Below are positions 18,133 to 27,115 of a stretch of 64,000 nucleotides of DNA, in pieces. The stretch lies in contig NZ_BAAAPK010000001.1 of NCBI RefSeq assembly GCF_039531105.1, forward strand, positions 3,197,915-3,261,914, read 5' to 3'. Each line of letters starts with the position of its first letter. The first letter of the stretch is position 1. Both the position numbers and the translations under genes were made by a program. Source of the DNA: Microbacterium lacus (GTDB lineage: Bacteria > Actinomycetota > Actinomycetes > Actinomycetales > Microbacteriaceae). The notes below the pieces were generated by a model. The model saw only the letters and a list, made by a program, of their open reading frames with translations, did no database searches and was not told where the DNA came from.

Positions 18133-19503
18133 TCACGTTCGTATCACCTTTCCCGCGGGGACGTGGGCGGCGACGGACGGAGTGGCGCGGAGCGCGTTGA
18201 CCGAGCGATCCATGGTGACCTGATCGTCGGCGCCGGAATCGAGGACGACATTGCCCGACGACGCGGTCTCGACGAGCACGGTCACCACGGCCAGAGCGCG
18301 CGAGCCTCGGGTGGTCAGCAGCGCGTCCACCTGCGCTTCGAAGCAGGACTCGCTCGCGATGCTCACTACGTCCGTCGCCACGATGTGGTTGCTCGAGACG
18401 TAGTTCTCCTCGCCCTGCGCCAGACGGATGATCACCGGTGCCGCGCCGATCGGTCGGATGTCCTCGGCGGCGACGATCTCCGAGAAGTGGTTGCCGATCA
18501 CCGAGTTGCCGCTGCCCTCGACGACGAGGAGTCCGTAGGTGTCGTCGAGTCCGTTGTCTATGTCGATGAAGGGGACCCACGGCTCGCGGTCGCGCAGGAA
18601 GTGGTTCGAGCCCACCAGATTCTCGGAGCTCCCTCCGCTGAGCACCACCATGCCGGGATAGAACGAGTGCAGCCTGTTGTTGGTGATGCTCGATCTCGTC
18701 ACGCCGTGCAGATGGATGCTGCTCGCCCCGCGCGGGAACACGTTGTTCGCCGTGATCAGCAGTCCCCCGTGGTGCTCGGCGTAGATGGACGCACCCGACG
18801 GGCCTGCGCCGATGAGATTGTCGGTGATCTTCGAGGCCTGCCCCCACCCGCGCAGCTCGATGCACGATCCGCATTCGGCGATGAAGTTGTCATGGATCGA
18901 GAGCGCATCGGCGTGGAAGATCGTCAGCGCGTGCTCGAGGTAGATGAATCCCATTCCGGTGACGCGGAAGGAGTCGTTCGCGTCGGCCACGCGGATGCCG
19001 GTCTTGCCGTTGCGATAGGTGTTCTCGGGGTCCGAACCTGATCCATCGGCGCGGAAGTGGAGTCCGTCGATGCAGAAGTCCGCGAACTCCACCGAACTGA
19101 TGCGCGGACTGCCGGTGCGCGCGACGAGGAAGGCCGCGCCGTCGACGTCGTCACCGGCATCCGACGCCGGCAGGTCGACGATCACCCGGCTGCCGCCCGG
19201 CCATAGTTCGTGCAGGTCCGGCCACTCCGCCTCCGGCGTGTTGAAGCGGATGCTGGAGGACGTGAATCCGTGCCCGGCGCCCTGGATGCGCAGGAAGCTG
19301 ATGTCGATCCGCACCTGCGTGCGCAGCCGGTAGTCCCCGGGCGGGATGTGGATGACGGCGCCCGGCTTTCCGCCGTCGTTGTGATCGGCATCCGCCTGTC
19401 GCTTCTTCACGTCGGCGATGATGCTGTTGATCACCGCGCCGATGTCGTGGTGGGCGTCGCCGTCCGGCCAGGTCGTGACGTCGTACGTGTTGTTGCTCGG
19501 CAT
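18133..19503 (-). CDS. GH91 right-handed beta-helix enzyme: inulin fructotransferase / difructose-anhydride hydrolase family (456 aa)
   Basis: GH91 enzymes either cut difructose anhydride I or III from inulin ends or, in the intracellular branch, hydrolyse difructose anhydride III to inulobiose. The sequence follows the family closely: DIGAVINSIIADVKKRQ near residue 20, IPPGDYRLRTQV, IQGAGHGFTSSSIRFN, MGFIYLEHALTIFHADAL, IAECGSCIEL, then NRLHSFYPGMVVL. No signal peptide, unlike secreted inulin fructotransferases, which favours the cytosolic hydrolase role. The segment GAGPSGASIYAEHHGG lies where family members, as I recall them, read GPDG and an ENHEG-like motif; if so one acidic catalytic position is Ser and another Gly. 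It is co-transcribed with an ABC importer and LacI repressor 2. Whether DFA I or DFA III is the substrate is open. Confidence 0.87.
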   Translation of the reverse strand: MPSNNTYDVTTWPDGDAHHDIGAVINSIIADVKKRQADADHNDGGKPGAVIHIPPGDYRLRTQVRIDISFLRIQGAGHGFTSSSIRFNTPEAEWPDLHELWPGGSRVIVDLPASDAGDDVDGAAFLVARTGSPRISSVEFADFCIDGLHFRADGSGSDPENTYRNGKTGIRVADANDSFRVTGMGFIYLEHALTIFHADALSIHDNFIAECGSCIELRGWGQASKITDNLIGAGPSGASIYAEHHGGLLITANNVFPRGASSIHLHGVTRSSITNNRLHSFYPGMVVLSGGSSENLVGSNHFLRDREPWVPFIDIDNGLDDTYGLLVVEGSGNSVIGNHFSEIVAAEDIRPIGAAPVIIRLAQGEENYVSSNHIVATDVVSIASESCFEAQVDALLTTRGSRALAVVTVLVETASSGNVVLDSGADDQVTMDRSVNALRATPSVAAHVPAGKVIRT

Positions 19504-19525
19504 GGTTCTCGGCTCGTTCGTCGGC

Positions 19526-20362
19526 TCAGCCCTTGACCGCGCCGAGCGTCAGCCCGGCGACGATCTGGCGCTGGAGGAAGAGGGTCAGGATGATGACCGG
19601 CACGGAGTAGACGGCGGCGAGAGCCGTCATGCCACCCCAGTCCAGCCCGAACTGCGTCTGGAAGTTCGCGATCACGACGGGGGTCGTCTGCGCGCGGACC
19701 GAGGTCAGCAGCAGCGCGAACAGGAACTCGTTCCAGGAGGCGAGGAACGCGAAGATCGCGGTGACGGCGAGCCCACCCGTGACGACCGGCAGCACCACCC
19801 GCCACAGTGCCTGCAGCCGGCTGCACCCGTCGACCTTCGCGGCCTCGTCGAGCTCGTCGGGCACCGCTTCGAAGAAGCTCGCCATGAGCCAGATCGACAG
19901 TGGCAGCGAGATCGTCGTGTGCGCGAGGGCGAGTCCGAACGAGGTGTCGGTCAGCCCGAGGCTGCGCATGATCTCCACGAGGGGCGCCCCCACGGCGATC
20001 GTCGGAACCATCCGGGTCACCAGCGCCGCGATGATGAACACGCGACCGCTGGGTGTGCGGAAGCGGGTGATCGCGTAGGCAGCGGGGACCGCGAGCACGA
20101 GCGAGAGGACCGTCGAGATGACCGCGGTGGTGACACTGTTGATCAGCGCCGCCGGCACGCCTTCCCGGCTCAGCGCCGACACGTAGTTCTCGAGCGTCCA
20201 CTGCTCGGGCCAGACCGTCGGGGGCACGGCGATCGCGTCGAGCGGCGTCTTGAACGAGGTCAGCAGCAGGTAGACGAACGGGAATCCGTAGAGGATGAGG
20301 GTCACGGCGAGCAGGACCCAGAGGATGAGGCGGCTCTTGCCGCGCGTTTCGAGGGGGTTCAT
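19526..20362 (-). CDS. ABC sugar permease 2, MalG type (278 aa)
   Basis: CUT1 permease with a first helix LILWVLLAVTLILYGFPFVYL (shortened here to its core), an EAA loop LDEAAKVDGCSRLQALWRV, and the ending LTLGAVKG. ATG 20362 overlaps the stop of the upstream MalF-type gene. It lies 22 nt upstream of the GH91 gene, so transport and intracellular cleavage are made from one message. Without an ATPase partner in the operon it must use one from elsewhere. Confidence 0.92.
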   Translation of the reverse strand: MNPLETRGKSRLILWVLLAVTLILYGFPFVYLLLTSFKTPLDAIAVPPTVWPEQWTLENYVSALSREGVPAALINSVTTAVISTVLSLVLAVPAAYAITRFRTPSGRVFIIAALVTRMVPTIAVGAPLVEIMRSLGLTDTSFGLALAHTTISLPLSIWLMASFFEAVPDELDEAAKVDGCSRLQALWRVVLPVVTGGLAVTAIFAFLASWNEFLFALLLTSVRAQTTPVVIANFQTQFGLDWGGMTALAAVYSVPVIILTLFLQRQIVAGLTLGAVKG

Positions 20363-21354
20363 CGCGCTGTGCTCCCAGGACGCCAGATGAGCATGATGGC
20401 GGCGATGGCGACGGCCAGCATGACGAAGAGGTAGACGGTGCCCATCGCACTGGCCAGCCCCGGATCGCCGAAGCGGGTCATCGTGCGATAGATGAGCAGG
20501 CTGAGTGTGGTGGTGCTGCCCTGGGGGCCTCCGTCGGTCTGGATCAGGATGATGTCGAACGCGCGTGCCGCGTCGATGCCGCGGACGATCAGCGCGACCG
20601 CGATCACGGGTCGAAGCAACGGGATGATGATGCTGAACAGGAGTCGCGGGTAGCGCGCGCCGTCGATACGGGCAGCTTCGACGACCTCGCCCGGAATGTT
20701 CTGCAGACCGGCGAAGAGCACGAGCGTGATGAATGAGGTCGTCAACCAGATATCCGGCAGCGCGACGGCGAACAGCGCGATGTTCGGGTCGCTCAACCAC
20801 TGGATCTGGTCGGGGCTGGCGAGGATGTGCGCCCGGTAGAGCAGTTCGTTGACGATGCCGAAGTTGTCGATCAGCAGGAACCGCCAGAGCAGACCCGCCA
20901 CGACAGGCGCGATCATGAGCGGGTACATGAAGATCGTTCGGAACACCGCGGAGCGGTGACCGAGCGCGGTGAACAGCAGGGCGACGGCGAGCCCGAGGGT
21001 GAACTCGGCGATCACGACGATGAGCGTGTAGACGACGGTGCGCACGGCGGCGTTCTGGAATGCCTCCGAGGCGAACGCGGCGGCGTAATTCGCGAAGCCG
21101 ACGAATTCGCGGGGTGCACCCGCGAAGGGGGAGATGACGAAGAAGCTGTCGTAGACGAAGCGGGCGAGAGGCCAGAGGACGAAGACCGCGAGGAACGCGG
21201 CGGCCGGGAGCATCAGCAGGAGCGCGAATCGGCGGTCGTTCATCCGACTCTGCCGGCGGCGGCGCGGCAGGGCGGGCGTCGGTGCGGGCGGCGGGGGCGT
21301 CACTCCCGCGGGAGGGGCGACGGTCGCCACCCCTCCCGTGGTTCGTGTGTGCAT
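20359..21354 (-). CDS. ABC sugar permease 2, MalF type (331 aa)
   Basis: CUT1 permease with a long Pro-rich cytoplasmic N terminus (PPAGVTPPPPAPTPALPRRRR) before helix 1 (FALLLMLPAAAFLAVFVLW) and an EAA loop VVEAARIDGARYPRLLFSI. ATG 21354 was chosen because AAGGA precedes it and the reading frame further upstream overlaps the lipoprotein gene. The gene begins 37 nt after the binding-protein stop. Confidence 0.92.
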   Translation of the reverse strand: MHTRTTGGVATVAPPAGVTPPPPAPTPALPRRRRQSRMNDRRFALLLMLPAAAFLAVFVLWPLARFVYDSFFVISPFAGAPREFVGFANYAAAFASEAFQNAAVRTVVYTLIVVIAEFTLGLAVALLFTALGHRSAVFRTIFMYPLMIAPVVAGLLWRFLLIDNFGIVNELLYRAHILASPDQIQWLSDPNIALFAVALPDIWLTTSFITLVLFAGLQNIPGEVVEAARIDGARYPRLLFSIIIPLLRPVIAVALIVRGIDAARAFDIILIQTDGGPQGSTTTLSLLIYRTMTRFGDPGLASAMGTVYLFVMLAVAIAAIMLIWRPGSTAR

Positions 21355-21391
21355 CGGTGTGTCCTTGCGTCGATTCGTCCGGATGCCGGAA

Positions 21392-22717
21392 CTACTGGAT
21401 GATCTGTTCGATCTGTGTCTTGGCCTCCGAGAGGAGCGCCGCGGTATCGGCATCCGGTTCGACGGCCTTCTGCAGGAGCGGAATGAGCACCGAATCGGTG
21501 ATCTCCTGCCACTGCGCGGTCGCCGGACGGGGCAGCGTCTGCGCCGCCTCGAGCGTCTCGAGCAGGGCCGGGTAGTTCTCGTATCCGGGCTCGCCGGCCT
21601 TGCTCTCGAACGCGCTCTTGCGAGCCACGAGACCGAGCGAGGTGTCCGCCGACAGATCGTTGTGGTCGTAGGCGAACCGGATGAACTTCGTGGCGGCCTC
21701 GTTCTTCGAACCGGATGCCGGCACCGACAGGTACCAGGCTCCCGGCACACCCGCGATGCCGCCCGGGCCCGCGATCATCGGGGCGACCCCGATGTCGTCT
21801 TTGACGGGCGAGTCGTCCGGGGTCTGCCGGTAGGCGTGACCCCAGAACCGCATCATGGCCAGATTGCCCTGGTAGAAGAGGTTCTGCGCGCCTGCCCAGT
21901 CCAGCTGCGCGGCGCCCGCCGGCGCGTACGGCAGCAGGCTCACGTAGAAGTCCAGCGCCTCCTTGTGGGCCGCATCGTCGATCGTGACCTCGCCCGAGGA
22001 GGCGTCGAGCACCATGTGCTCCTCACCGGCCTGCGAGACGGTCGCGAGCCACTCGGTCTCGACCGCGCCCTTGACGTCGGTGCCGTAGAGATCGATCGCG
22101 CCGTCACCGTCGGTGTCGCGGGTGAAGAACTCCGCGGCATCCCGGTACTGCTCCCACGTCGTGGGCGGCACGAGCTCATAGCCGTACTTCGCCGCGAAGT
22201 CCGCCTTGTTCTGCGCGTCCTCGAACAGGTCGGTGCGGTAGAAGAGGATTTCGGAGTTCGTCCAGACCGGCATCCCGACGTACGTTCCGTCGACCTGCGC
22301 TTCGGTGACCAGGCCCCCGAACAGGTCGCTCTTGACGTCGTCCGTGTAGAGGTCGTCCAGCGGCGCGAGACCCGGCGCAAACGCCGTCAGCCAGATCGCG
22401 TCCAGCGCGGCGACGTCGAACGACGGGCTCCCCGCCTTCAGCTCGGACGAGATCCGGTCGTACAGGCCGGCGTACGGGAGCTCCAGCAGGGTGACCTCGG
22501 TGCCGGTCTCCTCCTGATAGAGGTCGGCGATCGGCTGCAACTCCGCTTTGCCGCCGCCTTCGACGACGACCGTGAGCGTGTCGGCATCCGAGGGTGCTGC
22601 GCCGGATCCCCCCGCGCCGCATCCGCTCAATGCCACGGCCCCGGCCGTCGCGATCGCCACGAGGGCGAGTCCGCGCCGCCCGAGCGCTGCCGCGCGGTGA
22701 TTCTTACGAAGCGTCAT
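21392..22717 (-). CDS. ABC transporter sugar-binding lipoprotein 2 (441 aa)
   Basis: Family-1 solute-binding lipoprotein: Arg/Lys-rich N terminus, hydrophobic stretch, lipobox VALSGC with Cys33. The mature domain contains TLTVVVEGGGKAELQPIADLYQEE and PVWTNSEILFYRTDLFE, usual for oligosaccharide binders. ATG 22717 follows GGAG; a GTG one codon upstream is possible. First gene of the importer-GH91-lacI operon; the ligand is therefore likely a difructose anhydride or short inulin product. Tandem operators and a -35/-10 pair lie directly upstream. Confidence 0.92.
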   Translation of the reverse strand: MTLRKNHRAAALGRRGLALVAIATAGAVALSGCGAGGSGAAPSDADTLTVVVEGGGKAELQPIADLYQEETGTEVTLLELPYAGLYDRISSELKAGSPSFDVAALDAIWLTAFAPGLAPLDDLYTDDVKSDLFGGLVTEAQVDGTYVGMPVWTNSEILFYRTDLFEDAQNKADFAAKYGYELVPPTTWEQYRDAAEFFTRDTDGDGAIDLYGTDVKGAVETEWLATVSQAGEEHMVLDASSGEVTIDDAAHKEALDFYVSLLPYAPAGAAQLDWAGAQNLFYQGNLAMMRFWGHAYRQTPDDSPVKDDIGVAPMIAGPGGIAGVPGAWYLSVPASGSKNEAATKFIRFAYDHNDLSADTSLGLVARKSAFESKAGEPGYENYPALLETLEAAQTLPRPATAQWQEITDSVLIPLLQKAVEPDADTAALLSEAKTQIEQIIQ

Positions 22718-22761
22718 CACTTCGTCTCCATTCGTTGATGTGATCGGTGAGTTGCAGACTC

Positions 22762-22824
22762 TTGGTAAAACGTCTTGGCAAAACGTCTTGGCATGATCAT
22801 GAAGGACGAGTGACGACGTGTCAA
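22762..22824 (-). promoter_or_regulatory. Promoter and 13-bp tandem operators of the importer-GH91 operon
   Basis: On the minus strand: TTGACA at 22824-22819, 17-nt spacer, CATGAT at 22801-22796. Immediately downstream the forward sequence shows TTGGTAAAACGTC (22762-22774) and TTGGCAAAACGTC (22775-22787), followed by another TTGGCA start: a direct repeat with a 13-bp period, covering the start point. The AAAACGTC core with central CpG resembles a LacI half-site, so LacI repressor 2 is the probable ligand. Confidence 0.8.
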
Positions 22825-22834
22825 GTCGTCTTGA

Positions 22835-23854
22835 TCAGCCGATGGACGCGCGCAGGACCGGCGGGCAGGCGACGAGCGTCGGGCCCTCACCGGCCGGGTC
22901 GATGCCGAGCAGCACCCGCACCCCCGCGGCACCGAGCTCGTAGTGCGGGAGGGCCACCGTGGACAGCGGCGGACGGAGGTGCGCGGCGATCACGTCCTGG
23001 TTGTCGAATCCGATGACGGCGATGTCGGCCGGGATGCGGACTCCGCGCTCGCGGAGGCCGTCGTAGAGGCCCATCGCGACGCGGTCGTTGTGGCAGAACA
23101 CCGCCGTGACGCCCGAGGCGACGATCGCCTCCGCCGCGGCATACCCGCCTTCCTGCTGCGGCTCCGCCTCGAGCACCAGGCGCGTGTCGAACTCGACACC
23201 GGCCGCCTCGAGCGCGTCGCGATATCCGGCCAGTCGGTCGGAGCGCGCGGGCGACGGCGTCGTGGTGTTGATGAACGCGATGCGCCGGTGGCCTGCGGCC
23301 AGCAGCTGCTCGGTCGCGGTTCTGCCGCCCTGGCGTTCATCGGGCACCACGGCCGGCAGCGCGCCGTCCGCGGAGAAGCAGTCGACCAGGACGGTGTCGG
23401 TCTGCTGGAGGATCTCGGGTACGACGATCTCGCGGTGATACCAGGTGGAGTAGAGGATGCCGTGCACCTGGTGCTCGAGCATCATCGCGATCACGTCCTT
23501 CTCGACCACGGGATCGCCCTCGGTGTTGGCGACGAGCAGGACGTAGCCGTGCTTCCACGCCTCGTCCTGCGCACCGTGGATGATCTGGCCGGCGAACGGG
23601 GTCGTCGCGATCGCGTCGGCGACGAGTCCGATGAAGCGGGATCCGCCTTGCGAGAGGGTCTTCGCCAGGGCGTTCGGACGATATCCGAGCTCGAGGACGG
23701 CATCCTGAACGCGACGACGCGCGTCGTCCCCGATGCGGGCACCGGGCTTGTCGTTCACGACGTGCGAGACGGTCGCCACCGAGACCCCGGCGGCTTTGGC
23801 GACATCGCGCATCGTGACGGCAGGTCCGTTCCTGCCGTGCCCGGTAGAGCTCAT
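22835..23854 (-). CDS. LacI-family transcriptional repressor 3 (339 aa)
   Basis: Helix-turn-helix TMRDVAKAAGVSVATVSHVVND near residues 15-36 and a sensor domain with IAVIGFDNQDVIAAHL. It is closely similar in layout to LacI repressor 2 (both have the IATTP-AG-II-GAQ-EA pattern after the first sensor strand), suggesting duplication. ATG 23854 overlaps the stop of the upstream permease by four bases. It closes the operon GH32-like, SBP, permease, permease, lacI, and probably binds the TAACCGGTTA operator at 28628-28637. Confidence 0.93.
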   Translation of the reverse strand: MSSTGHGRNGPAVTMRDVAKAAGVSVATVSHVVNDKPGARIGDDARRRVQDAVLELGYRPNALAKTLSQGGSRFIGLVADAIATTPFAGQIIHGAQDEAWKHGYVLLVANTEGDPVVEKDVIAMMLEHQVHGILYSTWYHREIVVPEILQQTDTVLVDCFSADGALPAVVPDERQGGRTATEQLLAAGHRRIAFINTTTPSPARSDRLAGYRDALEAAGVEFDTRLVLEAEPQQEGGYAAAEAIVASGVTAVFCHNDRVAMGLYDGLRERGVRIPADIAVIGFDNQDVIAAHLRPPLSTVALPHYELGAAGVRVLLGIDPAGEGPTLVACPPVLRASIG

Positions 23855-24762
23855 CCCTTGGTAGCCCCGCTCTCCAGTCCGTTGATCATGGCCTTGTTCA
23901 GGACGAGGAAGACCAGCAGCAGCGGCGTCACCGTCACGCAGACGGCGGCGAACGTCGCTGTCCAGTCCGTATTGCCCATCGCTCCGATGTAGTTTTGCAG
24001 GCCGAGCGGGATCGTCTTCAATCCGTCGGAGAGGACGAACGTGTTCGCGAAGATGAAGTCGTTCCAGATGAAGATGCTGTTGACCAGGACGACCGTGATG
24101 ATCGTGTTGGCAGACAGCGGGAAGGTGATCTGCCCGAAGATCCGGTACGGACCCGCGCCGTCCAGCGACGCCGCTTCGTACATCTCGCGGGGGATGTACT
24201 CGTAGAACGACGAGAACAGGTAGATCGCCATCGGCAGCGAGAACGCGGCGAGCGGCACGATCATCGACAGGTGGGTGTCGAGCAGACCGACCTGCGCGTA
24301 GTCGATGAACAGGGGCACGAGCGCGATCTGCACCGGCACGATGATGCCCAGGAGGAACAGCGCCCGCACGAGGTTGCTGAAGCGGAAGCCCAGCACCTGC
24401 AGTGCGTAGGCGGCCATCATCCCGGCGATCACGATGAGCGCGCTCGCGCCGAGCGTCACGATCAGGCTGTTGAGGATGTTGAGCCACAGGTTGCCGGTCG
24501 AGAACGCACGCGCGTAGTTGTCGAGAGTGAACTCCGACGGGAAGGCGAAGGGATTGCCTCCGGCGAAATCGGATGCCGTGCGGAAGCTCGTGAGGAACAG
24601 CCACAGCAGCGGGTACACCTGCACGATGACGATCAGGACGACCGTGACGGTCAGGAGCGTGCGCTGCACGCGCAGCCGGTACGAGCCGGCACTGCGCGGC
24701 GGGCGGCCGGGAGTGGGCACGGAGTCGGTCATGATCGGTCGGTCCAGGACGGGGGCGGTCAT
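23851..24762 (-). CDS. ABC sugar permease 3, MalG type (303 aa)
   Basis: CUT1 permease: helix 1 LTVTVVLIVIVQVYPLLWLF, EAA loop MYEAASLDGAGPYRIFGQI, ending NGLESGATKG. ATG 24762 overlaps the stop of the upstream permease (ATGA) and is preceded by AAGGGA; a second ATG at 24732 would drop ten residues. The C-terminal stop overlaps the lacI start, so the whole operon is tightly packed. Confidence 0.92.
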   Translation of the reverse strand: MTAPVLDRPIMTDSVPTPGRPPRSAGSYRLRVQRTLLTVTVVLIVIVQVYPLLWLFLTSFRTASDFAGGNPFAFPSEFTLDNYARAFSTGNLWLNILNSLIVTLGASALIVIAGMMAAYALQVLGFRFSNLVRALFLLGIIVPVQIALVPLFIDYAQVGLLDTHLSMIVPLAAFSLPMAIYLFSSFYEYIPREMYEAASLDGAGPYRIFGQITFPLSANTIITVVLVNSIFIWNDFIFANTFVLSDGLKTIPLGLQNYIGAMGNTDWTATFAAVCVTVTPLLLVFLVLNKAMINGLESGATKG

Positions 24763-25718
24763 GAGTCGTCCCTTCGACGAAGCAGCGCGATGATCAGGCC
24801 GACCGCGACGAGGCACTCGACCACGATGAAGACCGAGATCGCGCTCGCATAGCCGTAGTCCGTGTGCACGAACGCGGTCTTGTACATGTAGGTGGTGAGC
24901 AGCTCGGACGCCTGTCCGGGACCGCCGTTCGTGAGCAGGTAGGGGATGTCGAAGCCGCGCAGGGCGAACGTGGTCGCCATGATCGTCGTGGTGATCCAAA
25001 CGGGCCGGATGTAGGGGAACCGGATGCGCCAGAAGATCTGCCACCACGACGCCCCGTCCAGGCGCGCGGCCTCTTCCAGCTCCTTGGGCACCGCGATGAG
25101 CGCTGCGTAGATGATGAGCATGTACAGGCCGGTGAAGCGCCAGCCTTCCGGGATCGAGACCGCCGCGAGGACCGTCTGCACGTTCGACAGCCAGGCGGTC
25201 TGCAGCCCCTCGAGTCCGACCCAGGCCAGCAGCTGATTCAGCAGGCCGACCGGCTCGAGGGAGTAGATGCGCACGAACAGGAACGCGATCGCCACGGTCG
25301 AGATGACCGCCGGCAGCAGGTACAGCGTCTTGACGAGCTCCCGGGCCCGCGGCAGCGCGGTGAGGAGCCCCGCCACGGCGAGCGCGCCGCCCAACTGCAG
25401 CACCAGGCAGATCGCGAGGTAGCCCAGCGCGTTGCCGAACGCCGTCCAGAAGACGTCGTCGCGGGTGAACATCTTGATGTAGTTGTCGAAGCCGACGAAG
25501 ACCATGTCGGTGATGCCGTCCCAGCGGAAGACGCTGAGCACGAGCGACTGCAGGATCGGCAGGAGCACGGCGATGCCGTACAACAGGAGCGGCGGGACGA
25601 GGAAGACGATGACCGACAGCGCCGAGCGGCGCGGCAGCATCGACGACCTCATCGCCGGGCGGCGCCGAGGGGCGCGCGGACGGACCGCGCGCACCCCGGC
25701 TTCGGCGATGTCAGTCAC
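24759..25718 (-). CDS. ABC sugar permease 3, MalF type (319 aa)
   Basis: CUT1 permease with EAA loop LEEAARLDGASWWQIFWRI and a final MalF-like segment containing YLLTNGGPGQASELLTTYM. GTG 25718 was chosen because AAGGAG lies 7 nt upstream and it overlaps the end of the binding-protein gene by 8 nt; a start at MRSSMLPRRS would also leave all helices intact. Part of the third importer. Confidence 0.9.
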   Translation of the reverse strand: MTDIAEAGVRAVRPRAPRRRPAMRSSMLPRRSALSVIVFLVPPLLLYGIAVLLPILQSLVLSVFRWDGITDMVFVGFDNYIKMFTRDDVFWTAFGNALGYLAICLVLQLGGALAVAGLLTALPRARELVKTLYLLPAVISTVAIAFLFVRIYSLEPVGLLNQLLAWVGLEGLQTAWLSNVQTVLAAVSIPEGWRFTGLYMLIIYAALIAVPKELEEAARLDGASWWQIFWRIRFPYIRPVWITTTIMATTFALRGFDIPYLLTNGGPGQASELLTTYMYKTAFVHTDYGYASAISVFIVVECLVAVGLIIALLRRRDDS

Positions 25719-27048
25719 CGACGTTCTCCTTGAGGGCGGCATCCATCGTCTCGATGAACTCGTCCGGAGTGATGTCACCCTGCACGAGGAGCGTGAGCTC
25801 CTGCTGGAGCCGCGTGTTCGTCGCGGGATCCAGCTGCGTGTCCCACGGCATCGCGATCGCGGGGCCCACTTCGGCGGACTGCTCGACCGCGCGGCCGTAC
25901 AGCGGGGTCGCGTTGTCGGGGATCACCGGGTCGACGCCACTCGTCGGCGACAGGGCACCGGACGCGGTGTAGACCTCGGGGTAGCGCTCGAGGGCGAAAG
26001 CGAGGAAGTCGCGCACGAGCGGGTCGTAGGTCTGGGCGTTCACGGCCATGCCGATGCCGGAGGGCGTCACGTATTCGTTGTCGTCGGTGACGGCACCCTC
26101 GATCGTGGGGAGGGTGAAGTAGTCGACGGAGTCTCGGACGCCGGCATCCAGCGCATCGGTGGCGAGGTTGCCGAGCTCCCACGTGCCGATGTTGTACATC
26201 GCGGCCTTGCCGGAGGTGAACAGCGCCTGCGCGTCTGCGTAGCCGGTCGAGGAGAAGCCCTCCTGGAAGCAGCCTGCCTTGCCGAGGCCGGACAGCCATT
26301 CGGCGGCCGCGCGACCGGGCTCATCACCGAAGGACGCATCCCCCGTCTTGAGCTTCTGCACGTACTCGGGGCCGGCGAGACGGAACGGGTAGTACGCCAT
26401 GTAGCGCTCGAGCGGCCACTGGTCCTGTCCGTCGAGCGCGATCGGGGTGATGCCCTCGGCCCGCAGGGCCTCGCACGTGGCGGCGAAGTCGTCGAGCGTT
26501 GCAGGGATCGGCACCCCCGCCTGCTCGAACAGGGCCTTGTTGTACCAGAAGAACTCGAGCTGGAACTCGAACGGCACCATGTAGAGCGACCCGTCGTCGA
26601 AGCGCTGATAGTTCAGCGCCGCCTCGCGGTAGTCGTCCGCGAGCCCGAGGTCCTCGAGCAGCAGATCGACGTCGACCATCTTCCCCTGGGCGGCGAGCTT
26701 CTGCGCGAACGGCGTCGCATCGGTGTCGAACAGCTCGGGCAGCTTGTTCGCCGCGGCGAGCGTCTCGTACTTCTGGATGTACGACGGCCGGTCGGGGGTC
26801 GTGATCAGGTTGAGCGCGAAGCCGGGGTGATCGGCGGCGTACTCGTCGGCGATCTGCTGCATCGCGGTGATGACCCCGCCGTCCGCCGGCCGGGAGAGCA
26901 GCCACGAGATCTCGCGCGGCTTCACCTCCCCGTCGGGGTTGACGTCGGTCGGGTCGGCACCGCCCGACGATCCGGCGCAGCCCGTCATGACGAGGGATGC
27001 GGCCAGAGCGAAGGCGGCGAGGGTCGCGGTGCGCTGTGGGATGTTCAT
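25711..27048 (-). CDS. ABC transporter sugar-binding lipoprotein 3 (445 aa)
   Basis: Family-1 solute-binding lipoprotein with a short signal peptide and the lipobox LVMTGC (Cys24). The mature region contains MQQIADEYAADHPGFALNLI and a typical C-terminal helical half. ATG 27048 follows GGAGATCA. It starts 67 nt after the GH32-like gene, in the same direction. The linked hydrolase suggests a fructoside ligand, but no motif proves it. Confidence 0.91.
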   Translation of the reverse strand: MNIPQRTATLAAFALAASLVMTGCAGSSGGADPTDVNPDGEVKPREISWLLSRPADGGVITAMQQIADEYAADHPGFALNLITTPDRPSYIQKYETLAAANKLPELFDTDATPFAQKLAAQGKMVDVDLLLEDLGLADDYREAALNYQRFDDGSLYMVPFEFQLEFFWYNKALFEQAGVPIPATLDDFAATCEALRAEGITPIALDGQDQWPLERYMAYYPFRLAGPEYVQKLKTGDASFGDEPGRAAAEWLSGLGKAGCFQEGFSSTGYADAQALFTSGKAAMYNIGTWELGNLATDALDAGVRDSVDYFTLPTIEGAVTDDNEYVTPSGIGMAVNAQTYDPLVRDFLAFALERYPEVYTASGALSPTSGVDPVIPDNATPLYGRAVEQSAEVGPAIAMPWDTQLDPATNTRLQQELTLLVQGDITPDEFIETMDAALKENVGD

Positions 27049-27115
27049 TGCGTGATCTCCATTGATTGTGTCGCGGGCGGGTGAGGAACAGGAATCGAGG
27101 TCGGTTTCGGATGGG

